This document shows, piece after piece, positions 17,924 to 25,909 of a stretch of 64,000 nt of DNA. This DNA comes from Burkholderiales bacterium GJ-E10 (GTDB taxonomy: Bacteria > Pseudomonadota > Gammaproteobacteria > Burkholderiales > Burkholderiaceae_F), in assembly GCA_000828975.1 (NCBI GenBank), contig AP014683.1:2437700-2501699 (forward strand), given 5' to 3'. The notes below the pieces were generated by a model. The model was not told where the DNA came from. It saw nothing but the letters and a program-made list of their open reading frames with translations, and ran no database searches. The position numbers and the translations under genes were made by a program. Every line of letters begins with the position of its first letter. Position 1 is the stretch's first letter.

Positions 17924-19061
17924 CGTGGGGCCTCCGTCATCGAGTGGTTGCGAGAACCTCCACTTTGGCACTTGATGCCGTTGCACGCGAGGCCCCCCGA
18001 TCAAGCAGCTTGGGAGCGCGGCGAAGGTGGGAGGCGTCCATACCATCTCTCCTACCTCCAGGAACGAATCGATCTGGCTGCCGCCCGCCGATTCGTCCTC
18101 ACCGGATCGAACAACTTTTCCCTGCTGCAGGCGATCACCCAATCGCTCGCGGGGCGCGTCGGCATCGCGCGCCTGCTCCCCTTGACGATTCAGGAGATGC
18201 GCAGCGCCCGGCCCGGCCCCGCCGACCTCGATGACCTCCTCTGGCGCGGCAGCTATCCCGGTTGTCTCGTGCGCCGCGCCGACCCGCGGGATTTTTTCGC
18301 GTCCTACGTCGAAACCTATGTCGAACGCGACGTACGGATGATCATCAACCTGCACGATCTGGGACGCTTCCGGCGCTTCGTCTCGCTGTGCGCTTCGCGC
18401 ATTGGGCAGCTGATCAATCTGGCGAGCCTGGCTACCGACGCGGGCGTATCGCAGCCGACCGCGCGCAGCTGGCTCGACGCGCTCGAGGCGAGTTATCTCG
18501 TACTGCGCGTGGCGCCATACCATCGCAACTTCGGCAAGCGCCTGGTGCGCACGCCGAAGCTCTACTTCTGCGACACCGGTCTCGCCGCATGGCTGCTGGG
18601 GATCGCCGACCCATCCCAGCTCGCCCTGCACCCGCTGCGCGGGGCGCTGTTCGAAAACGGCGTCGTCGTAGACATCGTCAAGCACCGATGGAACCACGGC
18701 AATCTGCGCCCCCCCTACTTCTGGCGCGACTCCAACGGACGCGAGGTCGATCTGATTCTCGACGACGGCCCGCGCCTGCTCGGCATCGGAATCAAATCGG
18801 GGGCGACGTTCGCCGGCGACTGGGAGCACGGACTCGCGACGTGGCGGGAAACGGTGGGAGAACGCAATAGCGAACGGCCCGTCGTGATCTGGGGCGGCGC
18901 GGACAGCGGCCCCCGCAGCCACTCCTACGCGCTGGCCTGGGACCGCATCGACCGATTGCCGGAGACGCTGGCGCCCAGGTCGGCGTGAAGATCGGATCGA
19001 AAATCCGGCGGACGACGGAGCGGGGATTCCGCGGCAACATCGCATTCCGTACAATCGCCGC

Positions 19062-19361
19062 ATGCGATTGCGCGAAGACGATGTCGCCACCATCCGCCGC
19101 ACCGTACACGACGAGGTCGGCGCGGATGCGAGCGTGCGCCTGTTTGGATCCCGCCTCGACGACAACGCGCGCGGGGGGGACATCGACCTCCTCGTCCGCT
19201 CCCCGCACCCGATCGCACAACCCGCGATGGCGGCGGCACGGATTTCCTCCCGCCTGATTCGTGCGTTCCACGGCCGCCGGGTCGATGTGGTCCTGAACGC
19301 GCCCAATCTTCGGCACCTGCCCATCCACGAAGTTGCGGAACGGGACGGGGTGCTGCTGTGA
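19062..19361 (+). CDS. MNT-type nucleotidyltransferase, antitoxin of a HEPN/MNT pair
   Basis: A 99-residue minimal nucleotidyltransferase. The signature is complete: GSRLDDNARGGDIDLLV (GS...DxD), with a third acidic residue in RRVDVVL. In HepT/MntA-type systems the MNT protein AMPylates and so silences the HEPN RNase. Its TGA overlaps the GTG of the HEPN gene. A TACAAT box lies 6 bases before the ATG with no Shine-Dalgarno between, suggesting a leaderless transcript. Confidence 0.88.
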   Translation: MRLREDDVATIRRTVHDEVGADASVRLFGSRLDDNARGGDIDLLVRSPHPIAQPAMAAARISSRLIRAFHGRRVDVVLNAPNLRHLPIHEVAERDGVLL

Positions 19362-19852
19362 ACCGCTCCGCCGAGACGGAGTTCCCGGAGCGCGCGCGAT
19401 TGCAGTTTCTGGTCCGCGTGATCGATCGCGAGTGCCGCGACCTGCAGAACACCGACCGGCGGCTGTTTGCAACGGCGTTTACCGCGGAGCAGGCCGAGCG
19501 CCTCGATGTCGACCACGACCTCGCGGAGCGGGTCGAAGCGTTCGTTGCGCGCTTCGGACGCCTCCACGACACGCTCGGAGACAAACTCCTGCCGCAGCTC
19601 CTGCGCGCGCTCCAGGAGAAGCCCGGCAGCGCGCTGGACAATCTGGATCGCGCGGAACGGCTCGGCTGGATCGAATCGACCGATGCCTGGATCGCGATGC
19701 GCCCGCTGCGCAACCAGATGGTCCATGAATATATCGAGGATCCTGCGGTGCTCGTGGATGCGCTGGATCGCGGACATGGCTTCGTTCCCACGCTACTAGC
19801 GGCCGCCGAAGCGATGCGGCAGGAAATCCGGCGAAGACGGTTCGCGTCCTGA
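19358..19852 (+). CDS. HEPN-domain RNase toxin partner
   Basis: A 164-residue all-helical protein. The HEPN active-site motif Rx4HxY is present as RNQMVHEY near residue 117, in the usual position after a LRNQxVHEY-like helix; the N-terminal helices match the HepT-like layout, although it is longer than classical HepT (about 140). Starts with GTG overlapping the MNT stop. By family it would be an RNase held inactive by the MNT partner. Confidence 0.82.
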   Translation: MNRSAETEFPERARLQFLVRVIDRECRDLQNTDRRLFATAFTAEQAERLDVDHDLAERVEAFVARFGRLHDTLGDKLLPQLLRALQEKPGSALDNLDRAERLGWIESTDAWIAMRPLRNQMVHEYIEDPAVLVDALDRGHGFVPTLLAAAEAMRQEIRRRRFAS

Positions 19853-19869
19853 CCGGACGCGCATGGCGG

Positions 19870-20162
19870 TCACGCCGCCCGCGGCGGGGTTCGCGTCATG
19901 TCGCCGCGGCCGGCAAGCAGACCGGCAATGGAGATATCCTCATTGAGTTCCTGCCAGTGCAGGCCACGGGTGCTGATCGTGTACCGCTGACGCTGCGCCG
20001 GTTTTGCGTTTCGCAATCTCGGGAACCACTTCCAGGAACGCCCAGGGTGCGCCCGTCCGACAAGGCCACGGACATGTGGTGCTCGTCGAACGTAACGCCG
20101 ACCGCCTTTACGAACCCATCATCGGGAGTACCCACGCCACACCCATTCAATTCTTGCCGCAT
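19870..20162 (-). pseudogene. Frameshifted DUF2442 gene
   Basis: The first part reads MRQELNGCGVGTPDDGFVK then AVGVTFDEHHMSVALSDGRTLGVP, the standard DUF2442 opening. Directly after GVP the frame is lost; one base over, the conserved remainder appears as KWFPRLRNAKPAQRQRYTI, then STRGLHWQELNEDISIAGLL, and ends at a TGA (19870-19872). A single-base loss near 20021-20031 explains it. DUF2442 proteins are small antitoxin-like proteins often paired with DUF4160, as next door. A sequencing or assembly error would also explain it. Confidence 0.82.
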
Positions 20163-20212
20163 TGGCAGCGTAGCGTAAAAGATGGGCAGGACCCCTGGAC
20201 CCCACCGACCCA

Positions 20213-20638
20213 TCACGCCGGAACGGGCTCGCGCGATTTCTTCGGACGCCCCCCGCGCTTTCCGTTCGCCCGCGCCGCATCGGCCTTGGCTTTGCTCGAA
20301 CGCCGGCCCCCGGCCTTGCCCAGCACCGCCGCCATCCATTGGCGCGAACCGAGGAAGCCCTCCAGGAGGGCCGGCAGATACAAGTCCGCATCGAGCGCCG
20401 GTACGTGCAGCCCCATGCCGGACGGCGTGATTTCGATTCCGGCCAGGTCTTCGGGTTTCGCGGTTTCGAGTCCCTGCGCATCGTGCGGATCGAAGGACAC
20501 GCCGAGACCGCTACTCAGCTCGATCCGGATGCGCCCGGCGCACTGGTCGTAACGCGCCGAGACGGCGCGTGGCGTCTTCGCCAGGCGCGCCGCGGCCCGC
20601 GCGTTCGCGGCGGGGAATTCGCCGTCATGGGTCGCCAT
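20213..20638 (-). CDS. DUF2442 protein
   Basis: A 141-residue protein. The middle (RIRIELSSGLGVSFDP, PEDLAGIEITPSGMGLHVP) matches the DUF2442 pattern; the C-terminus is basic and Gly-rich (ANGKRGGRPKK), which suggests nucleic-acid contact. The start at 20638 is an ATG overlapping the DUF4160 gene by 14 bases, so the two form an operon. This DUF4160-DUF2442 pairing recurs in many bacteria and is often labelled as a putative toxin-antitoxin module; the activity is not established. Confidence 0.8.
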   Translation of the reverse strand: MATHDGEFPAANARAAARLAKTPRAVSARYDQCAGRIRIELSSGLGVSFDPHDAQGLETAKPEDLAGIEITPSGMGLHVPALDADLYLPALLEGFLGSRQWMAAVLGKAGGRRSSKAKADAARANGKRGGRPKKSREPVPA

Positions 20639-20873
20639 GAATTCCGCTCCATTCGGCGCACAAGCGCGCCAATCGCCTCGCCAATGCGGTACGGATGCGG
20701 CTCGCCTCGGTTCGCGAAAAACCGTAGTTCTCGCGCAACTGCGGCGGACCCTCCGGACAACACAACCTGTATACGGCCTCACAGCCGTTTCCGATGACAT
20801 GGACATGCGCCGGACGATGATCGTTGGGGTAGACCACCACGCGCAGCGTTCCAACATTGCCGACGGTCGGCAT
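20625..20873 (-). CDS. DUF4160 protein
   Basis: An 82-residue protein starting MPTVGNVGTLRVVVYPNDH, then RPAHVHVIG, the hallmark of DUF4160, and ending LCAEWSGIHGDP. Small size, fusion-free architecture and overlap with the DUF2442 gene downstream support a two-gene module. Role unknown; a toxin role is often proposed for the family. The start was chosen at the conserved MPT; the frame upstream has no family similarity. Confidence 0.82.
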   Translation of the reverse strand: MPTVGNVGTLRVVVYPNDHRPAHVHVIGNGCEAVYRLCCPEGPPQLRENYGFSRTEASRIRTALARRLARLCAEWSGIHGDP

Positions 20874-21392
20874 GATATCAAAATCCCAACCGATTGGGTT
20901 ATTTCGGCAAGAGGAAAGACCGCAGCGCACCCAGTCATCGAGCCCCAGGACGGACCATCCTGCAACGGGATTTCGACGCGGGCTGCAATCCGGGCCGTAA
21001 TCGCCGGAACCCGCGAACCTTGCGCCGCCGTCGACCATGGCAGTCATCGAGCACGATGACACCACCGGAACCGGTGGCGTCGGTTCCACCCACCCTACAG
21101 CCGTTCCGGGCCGAGGACGACGTCGCAGGCGATCACGGTAAAGAAGATGTGGCGCCCCTGGACCAGGGTGAACAGGTGATCGGGACGCTGGGCGCGACCG
21201 CCCCCACCGGCACACCGGCGACGACGTTTCCGGTTCCCGGTGTGAGGTGCACGATCACGGCCGGCAAAACCCCGATCGCCGTGGAATACGCGATCGTTTC
21301 GGACGCCTCCAGGACACGCTCGCAGACGGACCGCCCCCGCGCACCGACAACCGGTGTAGCATCCGGCGTCGCCGACCGTACGGAGCGTTTTG
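20874..21392. other. Stretch without a supported gene
   Basis: About 520 bases between the DUF4160 start and the next + strand gene. Several frames are open but none has family signatures or a convincing start. On the minus strand a segment reading DHLFTLVQGRHIFFTVIACD could be a decayed fragment. The minus-strand text GTAGGGTGGGTGGAACC (around 21084-21100) resembles a motif scattered through proteobacterial intergenic regions. It may be the remains of an older accessory gene. Confidence 0.5.
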
Positions 21393-21695
21393 ATGGGATT
21401 TCTGTCCGACCTCACCTCGCGCGCCGCGATTGCCGCACAAGGCAAGGATCTCGCACGGCAGTTCGCCAAACGCCTGCCGCGGGAGCGCATCGAAGACGAA
21501 AAGCGCGTGGTCGCCGAGTTTGAAATCCTGGCCGGCAACGCGCTCGGCTACCAGCGCCGCGCCAGCCTCGGGTTCTATGGCAAATCCTCGCTGGTGAACA
21601 ACCTGCAATGGGCACTCATCGAAGACGGCTATCCGCAGGAATTCGCGAAACGGATCGGCTCGGAACTGGCGATGAAACTCGCGGCGACTGCGTAA
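21393..21695 (+). CDS. Small hypothetical protein
   Basis: A 100-residue, mostly helical, charged protein (RQFAKRLPRERIEDEKRVVAEF, ALIEDGYPQEFAKRIGSELAMKLA), without signal peptide or membrane segment. ATG at 21393 is preferred over TTG at 21390. I do not recognise the family. It is a single gene facing the TPR-glycosyltransferase. Composition is typical of a real cytosolic protein. Confidence 0.65.
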   Translation: MGFLSDLTSRAAIAAQGKDLARQFAKRLPRERIEDEKRVVAEFEILAGNALGYQRRASLGFYGKSSLVNNLQWALIEDGYPQEFAKRIGSELAMKLAATA

Positions 21696-21789
21696 GGCAG
21701 GGATCATCCTGCATGGGGTAGCGTTCGGTGGCCATCCCTGAACGTAGCGGCCACAAAGCATGTGGACATGGCGGAACCCGATCGCGGCT

Positions 21790-23610
21790 TCACGCGACCG
21801 TCCGCTCTCGCACAAAGGCGCGCAACTCCGGCTCGATCTCCGCCAACGGACGCTTCCACTGGCCCGGCGCCTCCGAGCGCAGCAGCCGCGCGGTCGGCCA
21901 CCAGGGCTGGGTGTCGTCACCGACCTGCCAGCGCCAATCGCAGATCGTCGGCGCCAGAACCCAAAGCGGCTTGGCAAGGTTTCCCGCGAGGTGGGCCACC
22001 GAACAATCCACCGCGACGACCGCATCGAGTTCATCGACCACGCAGGCGGTATCGGCGAAATCCCGCACCTCGGGCATCAGGTCGAGCATCTTCAAACGCT
22101 CGATCGCGCGCGGCTTGTCCGGCCGGTCGTCCACCATCAGGTTGACCCAGCTCACCCCCTCGATGCGCGCCAGCATTTCGAGAAATGCCCACGGCAGGCT
22201 GCGCAACCAGTCGTCGCGGCGCTGCGGATTGCCGCCGTATACAAGACCGATGCGCACCCCGGGCAGCGCGCGCACCCGGGCGCGCAATTCGGGCGCCCGG
22301 TCGGCGGGCGGGCGGACGACCGGTGGGTTCCTGATCTCGTCGCGGCTCAGGTGCAGTGCCGCGATCAGCCCGAATGGTGGAACGACGAAGGCGCAGTCGT
22401 AATCGAGCGGGTCGGGCAAATGGGAAACCCGGATCATGTTCTCGTAGCCGGGCACCTCGGCCGCCAACTCCGCCAGCGGCGTGTTGACCCACCAGTCGAA
22501 GCGGATTCCCCGCGCCGCCAGAAGGGGAAGAAACCGGAAGCCGATGATCGTATCGCCGATCCCCTGGTCCTGCAGCACCAGGATCTTGCGCTTCCCCACC
22601 GGCTCGCCATCCCATAGCGGCACGGTCTGCGGGTAGACGTGGGGCTTGGATGCATAAAGATCCTCCGTCCACATCCGCCAGGCAGCGGTCCACTGTTCGT
22701 GCCCCGTGGCCAGCCATACACTCCACATCGGCTCGCGATAGGCACCCGCATCGGGTTCCCGCTCGTAGCAGGTTTCGGCAAACCGCAGCGCCCGCTCGCG
22801 CTCCCCCGCCGCCCATAACGCAAGAAAAACCTGCTGCGCCAGGTCGCGGCGCATGGGCTCAAACGCCGTTGCCGCGGTCGCGATTTCCACCGCAAGGGAA
22901 AACCGCTCCTGCGACGCCGACAACAGCGCAATCAATCCGGTGAGTTGCTCGGCGTCCAGCCCCTTCTTCCGATACGCCGCCAACAACCGGTTGATCACTC
23001 TGCGACGAGCTTCCGCGATCTTCGGGCTGCGCTCGTAGACGCGGTTGGCCTTCAGGGTCTGCTGGGCCAGGATTTCCAGTTGCTGCAGCGGCGCGAGCGC
23101 GTCATGATCGAGATCCCATGCGTCATTCAGATAGCGCGCTGCGTCCTCCACCGCGCCCAGCCGGCCGCTCAGATTTCCCGCCAATACCAGATAGCTCTGG
23201 GTGCGCGGCGCATACGCCAGCGCATTTCGCACGGCGGTCAGCGCATCTTCCAGGCGATTCTCCGCCGCAAGCGTTGCCGACAGGAAGTAATAGGCGCGTG
23301 CGTTCTCCGGGTTGAGCCGGACCGCCGCCATCAGGGGATCGATCGCCCCCGCCGTATCGCCGGTCAAGTAGCGGCTGATCCCCCAATGAGCCTGCACCTC
23401 CGGCTCGTCGGGGTTGCTGCGCGCCAAGACCTCGACGCGTGCCAAGGCAACCTCGTTACGCCCCGCGATAAGGTCCGCCTGGACTTGGCGCATTTCGTCC
23501 GCCAGGCGGTCGGGCGGAAGCGGGTCTTCCCGAACTTCGCTCGCGCGCGGGACATGGTCCCCTTCGTTGGCGCCTCCGGCGAACAAGCGCTTGAACCATC
23601 CCCGATTCAT
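21790..23610 (-). CDS. TPR protein with a C-terminal glycosyltransferase domain
   Basis: A 606-residue protein. Residues about 40-170 are TPR-like helices ([40 protein letters not shown]), followed by a helical middle and a C-terminal domain like GT9/GT41-type transferases ([60 protein letters not shown]). This architecture adds sugars to proteins or surface polymers. Start at [10 protein letters not shown] (23610); an upstream in-frame ATG at 23685 would run through the pilin sigma-54 promoter. It is divergent from the pilin genes, so pilin is the natural candidate substrate. Confidence 0.85.
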   Translation of the reverse strand: MNRGWFKRLFAGGANEGDHVPRASEVREDPLPPDRLADEMRQVQADLIAGRNEVALARVEVLARSNPDEPEVQAHWGISRYLTGDTAGAIDPLMAAVRLNPENARAYYFLSATLAAENRLEDALTAVRNALAYAPRTQSYLVLAGNLSGRLGAVEDAARYLNDAWDLDHDALAPLQQLEILAQQTLKANRVYERSPKIAEARRRVINRLLAAYRKKGLDAEQLTGLIALLSASQERFSLAVEIATAATAFEPMRRDLAQQVFLALWAAGERERALRFAETCYEREPDAGAYREPMWSVWLATGHEQWTAAWRMWTEDLYASKPHVYPQTVPLWDGEPVGKRKILVLQDQGIGDTIIGFRFLPLLAARGIRFDWWVNTPLAELAAEVPGYENMIRVSHLPDPLDYDCAFVVPPFGLIAALHLSRDEIRNPPVVRPPADRAPELRARVRALPGVRIGLVYGGNPQRRDDWLRSLPWAFLEMLARIEGVSWVNLMVDDRPDKPRAIERLKMLDLMPEVRDFADTACVVDELDAVVAVDCSVAHLAGNLAKPLWVLAPTICDWRWQVGDDTQPWWPTARLLRSEAPGQWKRPLAEIEPELRAFVRERTVA

Positions 23611-23643
23611 GGGTACGATCCCCCACAAGACATCCCAAATTCT

Positions 23644-23658
23644 TGGTACAAAATTTGC
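23644..23658 (+). promoter_or_regulatory. Sigma-54 promoter of pilin gene 1
   Basis: TGGTACAAAATTTGC has GG (23645-23646) and GC (23657-23658) separated by exactly 10 bases, matching the -24/-12 consensus TGGCAC-N5-TTGC with one change. Transcription would start near 23670, leaving a leader of about 70 bases. PilS/PilR-controlled RpoN transcription of pilA is established in pseudomonads. Confidence 0.85.
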
Positions 23659-23741
23659 AAGCGAGAAGCCTTGTGGACTTTCCAAAAGGAAAAGTCCGAT
23701 TCTCTTTCTCGAGTCATTTTGACATGGTTCCGAGTGCCGCC

Positions 23742-24281
23742 ATGAAATCCAGGCTTCCCCTTCGATCCGGATTCACCCTGATCGAACTGATGATCGTGGT
23801 GGCAATCATCGGCATCCTGGCCGCCATTGCGATTCCTCGGTACCAGATATATACGACGCGGTCGAAAGTGATGGAGGGCCTGAGCGTCGCCGCTCCGGCG
23901 CAGCAGACGGTTGCAGAATCGTTCGTTGCGGACGGCATGACCGGCCTGAGCGCCGCGGCGGCGAGTTGGAATGCCCAGGAGGGAGGCGCCGGCATGCAAA
24001 GCAAATATGTCTCCAGCGTACAGATCGGCGACTTCAACTCCGACCCGGGACATCCGGGCACCGTGACGATCACCTATTCCGCACTGGTGCCCCAATTGAC
24101 TGGCAGGCAATTGACGCTGACGCCCTCGATCAACCAAGCCGTCCTTGCGGCCGGCGAGACCGGCACCGTCGATTGGGCCTGCGCAAGTTCGTCGGCAGTG
24201 ACTGCCGCGCAACAAGGCCTCCCAGTAGAGACGCCCACCACTCCGCTGCTCAATCAATACGCCCCAACCAATTGCCAGTGA
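23742..24281 (+). CDS. Type IV major pilin, PilA-like, first copy
   Basis: A 179-residue prepilin. The short leader [10 protein letters not shown] is cut by PilD before Phe, giving the N-terminal helix [20 protein letters not shown] with the Glu5 needed for assembly. A C-terminal disulfide loop is expected between the two cysteines (WACASS and the final TNCQ). The start at 23742 gives the normal leader; in-frame codons upstream lie in the promoter. Ser/Thr-rich stretches in the globular part offer O-glycosylation sites. Confidence 0.94.
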   Translation: MKSRLPLRSGFTLIELMIVVAIIGILAAIAIPRYQIYTTRSKVMEGLSVAAPAQQTVAESFVADGMTGLSAAAASWNAQEGGAGMQSKYVSSVQIGDFNSDPGHPGTVTITYSALVPQLTGRQLTLTPSINQAVLAAGETGTVDWACASSSAVTAAQQGLPVETPTTPLLNQYAPTNCQ

Positions 24282-24397
24282 CCCATCTGCCGCATTTCGC
24301 CAGACAAATTCCGCCACTTGTTGACAATTTTTGTCGGTCGGACAGATGCGCTTTCCCAAAAACCTTGCTTTTCGTGCCAATCACGCGCGAAAGTTCC

Positions 24398-24412
24398 TGG
24401 TACGTTTCTTGC
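24398..24412 (+). promoter_or_regulatory. Sigma-54 promoter of pilin gene 2
   Basis: TGGTACGTTTCTTGC has GG (24399-24400) and GC (24411-24412) separated by 10 bases. Initiation would be near 24424, about 45 bases before the ATG at 24469. An AAGGAG Shine-Dalgarno precedes the start. Confidence 0.85.
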
Positions 24413-24468
24413 TGATCTACGTTCCCGAACCCCGGTAGCGAGCCGGACATTCAGCAAGGAGTCCATCC

Positions 24469-24981
24469 ATGAAAACCCAAATCCAGCGCGGTTTCACGCT
24501 GATCGAGCTGATGATCGTGGTCGCGATCATCGGCATCCTGGCAGCGATCGCGATTCCGCAGTACCAGAACTACACCATCCGCGCGAAAGTGACGGAAGGT
24601 CTCAGTCTCGCCGATGCCGCAAAAACGACGGTTTCCGAGGCGTTCGAATCGGGCGGGATGACCGGCCTGAGCGCGGCGGCCGCGTCGTTCAACTCGAGTC
24701 CCCCGGTTTCGAAGTATGTGGGCGGCGTCTCCATCGATCCGACCCAGGGTGACATCATCATTACCTTTGGAAGCGGAAATGCCGTGCCGACCCAGATCCA
24801 GAGCAAGACGCTGTACCTCATTCCGAATTCCCCGGTCGGCACCGCCCTCACGTCGACCAGCACCGGGTCCATCGACTGGGCGTGCGCATCGGCCACCGAT
24901 ACGACAGCCACGAACCAGAGCTTTGTCGGCCTGACCACGGGAACGCTCCCTGCGATCTACGCCCCGACGAACTGCCAATAA
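24469..24981 (+). CDS. Type IV major pilin, PilA-like, second copy
   Basis: A 170-residue prepilin with leader MKTQIQRG, then [20 protein letters not shown] (Glu5 present). It is closely related to the first copy in the helix and in the TGLSAAAAS block but diverged in the globular domain and shorter by 9 residues. The final cysteines ([14 protein letters not shown]) frame a D-loop of about 30 residues. It has its own sigma-54 promoter, so the two pilins can be expressed independently. Confidence 0.95.
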   Translation: MKTQIQRGFTLIELMIVVAIIGILAAIAIPQYQNYTIRAKVTEGLSLADAAKTTVSEAFESGGMTGLSAAAASFNSSPPVSKYVGGVSIDPTQGDIIITFGSGNAVPTQIQSKTLYLIPNSPVGTALTSTSTGSIDWACASATDTTATNQSFVGLTTGTLPAIYAPTNCQ

Positions 24982-25052
24982 GTCCGCGGGCGCCACCAGC
25001 GGACTCGACGGACGCCGCAAGCCACACCCAGAGCCGTCGCGGTCCGTTACCC

Positions 25053-25103
25053 AGGCCAGCTTTTCCACCGGATATTCCGGCCGAGACGCTGGCCTTTTTC
25101 TTT
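25053..25103 (+). terminator. Rho-independent terminator after pilin 2
   Basis: AGGCCAGC (25053-25060) pairs with GCTGGCCT (25088-25095) across a loop that itself contains a CCGG-rich hairpin, and is followed by TTTTTCTTT. It lies 70 bases past the pilin stop and 37 bases before tfpZ, separating abundant pilin mRNA from the accessory gene. Confidence 0.75.
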
Positions 25104-25139
25104 GCATGAACCGGCCGCCATCCTCCGTAAAATTGCCGG

Positions 25140-25889
25140 ATGTCCCACCGCCTCCGTTTTTTCGGCTTCCATCTTGCCCTCAGCGCGCTCGCCGTCGGCG
25201 CGGCGGTGACGCTCGTGGTCTTTGTCTGGTATCCCCCGCCGTTCGCGCAGATCGAAGGAATCTTCTCCATCCTGCTGGTGATGGCCGGAGTCGACGTGGG
25301 GGCCGGCCCCCTGTGCACCTTCGTCGCCGCGTCGCCGGGAAAGTCCCGTGCGCACCTTGCCCGCGACCTCGCCGTCATCGGCTGCGTGCAAGTAGCAGCG
25401 CTGGGCTACGGCCTCTACACGGCGTTCATCGCCCGCCCCGTCTACGTGGTCTACAGCGTCGGCCAGTTTGAAATCGAACACGCCAATGAATTGACGGCGG
25501 CGGCGCTCGCCAAGGCAAGGGGAACCCCGTTTGCGTCGGTCCCGTTCGACGGCCCGCGCTTCGTCGAAGCGCGCTTTCCGGCGGACAAAACCGAGGTCGA
25601 ACGGATCATCCTCTCGGCGATCCGGGGCGGTCCCGACATCAAGGACATGCCCCGATACTACGTTGCATGGCCCGCGGCTGGAACCGATGCCGCCAAACGG
25701 GCGAAGCCCGTGTCACGAATTCCCCGGACAGCACGGCTCCGGATCGCGGTGGATGATCTGCTGCGGGCAAAAGGCATACCCGCAGACGACGCTGAGATCC
25801 TTCCCATCAACGGAAAGATTGATCAGGGAACCGTGGTGCTGCAAAAATCGACTTTGGCCATCGTCGGCATCGTGCCGAACGCCATGTGA
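25140..25889 (+). CDS. TfpX/TfpZ-type type IV pilin accessory protein
   Basis: A 249-residue membrane protein with two to three N-terminal hydrophobic segments (LALSALAVGAAVTLVVFVWY, IFSILLVMAGVDVGAGPLC, LAVIGCVQVAALGYGLYTAF) followed by a C-terminal soluble domain. Gene position directly after pilin and the FxxxLxxSALAV/GVDxxxGPL pattern match the TfpX/TfpZ accessory proteins that, in P. aeruginosa, are encoded beside particular pilin alleles and affect surface piliation. TAAAAT lies 6 bases before the ATG. It is followed closely by the GT25 gene. Confidence 0.85.
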   Translation: MSHRLRFFGFHLALSALAVGAAVTLVVFVWYPPPFAQIEGIFSILLVMAGVDVGAGPLCTFVAASPGKSRAHLARDLAVIGCVQVAALGYGLYTAFIARPVYVVYSVGQFEIEHANELTAAALAKARGTPFASVPFDGPRFVEARFPADKTEVERIILSAIRGGPDIKDMPRYYVAWPAAGTDAAKRAKPVSRIPRTARLRIAVDDLLRAKGIPADDAEILPINGKIDQGTVVLQKSTLAIVGIVPNAM

Positions 25890-25909
25890 CACCGAACAGG
25901 ATTCCGACC

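Larger units (their letters stand above)
16599..18042. repeat. Sub-terminal inverted repeats of the IS1111-like element
   Basis: Left copy 16599-16612 and right copy 18029-18042 are perfect 14-base reverse complements. The left lies 2 bases and the right 4-6 bases from the inferred element ends. Confidence 0.95.
16597..18048 (-). mobile_element. IS110-family element, IS1111-like subgroup
   Basis: About 1.45 kb, carrying one transposase gene read leftward. Sub-terminal perfect 14-bp inverted repeats (TATGGACGCCTCCC at 16599-16612 and its complement at 18029-18042) sit a few bases in from the ends, the arrangement described for IS1111-type members. The two ends fit the flanking reading frame either with no target duplication or with a CT repeat (16595-16596 = 18047-18048), so the exact tips are uncertain by two bases. 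The non-coding part is long (about 300 bases) downstream of the transposase and short (about 125) upstream, also IS1111-like. Confidence 0.92.
16352..18988 (+). pseudogene. DUF4143-type AAA ATPase gene split by an IS110-family element
   Basis: The 5' part (16352-16596) encodes an ATPase start with Walker A LLTGPRQSGKTTL (Gly24-Thr32) and Walker B GAILDEIQRVP. The 3' part (18049-18988) continues with SYLQERIDL, the sensor-like FVLTGSNNFSL and a C-terminal DUF4143 domain whose PD-(D/E)XK-like NGREVDLILD is intact. Joining 16596 to 18049 restores one frame of 394 residues, normal for this family, with no other lesion. The family is common in defence and accessory regions; its substrate is unknown. 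As it stands the gene is inactive or makes an 82-residue stub plus element-derived residues. Confidence 0.9.

Noticed and set aside
16898-19777. One minus-strand frame open for 959 codons across the transposase and beyond
   Set aside because: Only 16898-17923 is transposase; the rest is antisense to the ATPase and MNT/HEPN genes and has Arg-rich, non-conserved composition.
20021-20031. Programmed frameshift in the broken DUF2442 gene
   Set aside because: No slippery heptamer or downstream structure visible, and homologous genes in the family need none.
24299-24337. GACAAATT...AATTTTTGTC between the pilin genes as a terminator
   Set aside because: Weak AT stem, no clean T-run after it; position before the second sigma-54 promoter is suggestive only.
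25886-25909. GTG at 25886 as the start of the GT25 gene
   Set aside because: No Shine-Dalgarno and non-conserved residues; ATG at 25910 begins the family motif behind AGGA.
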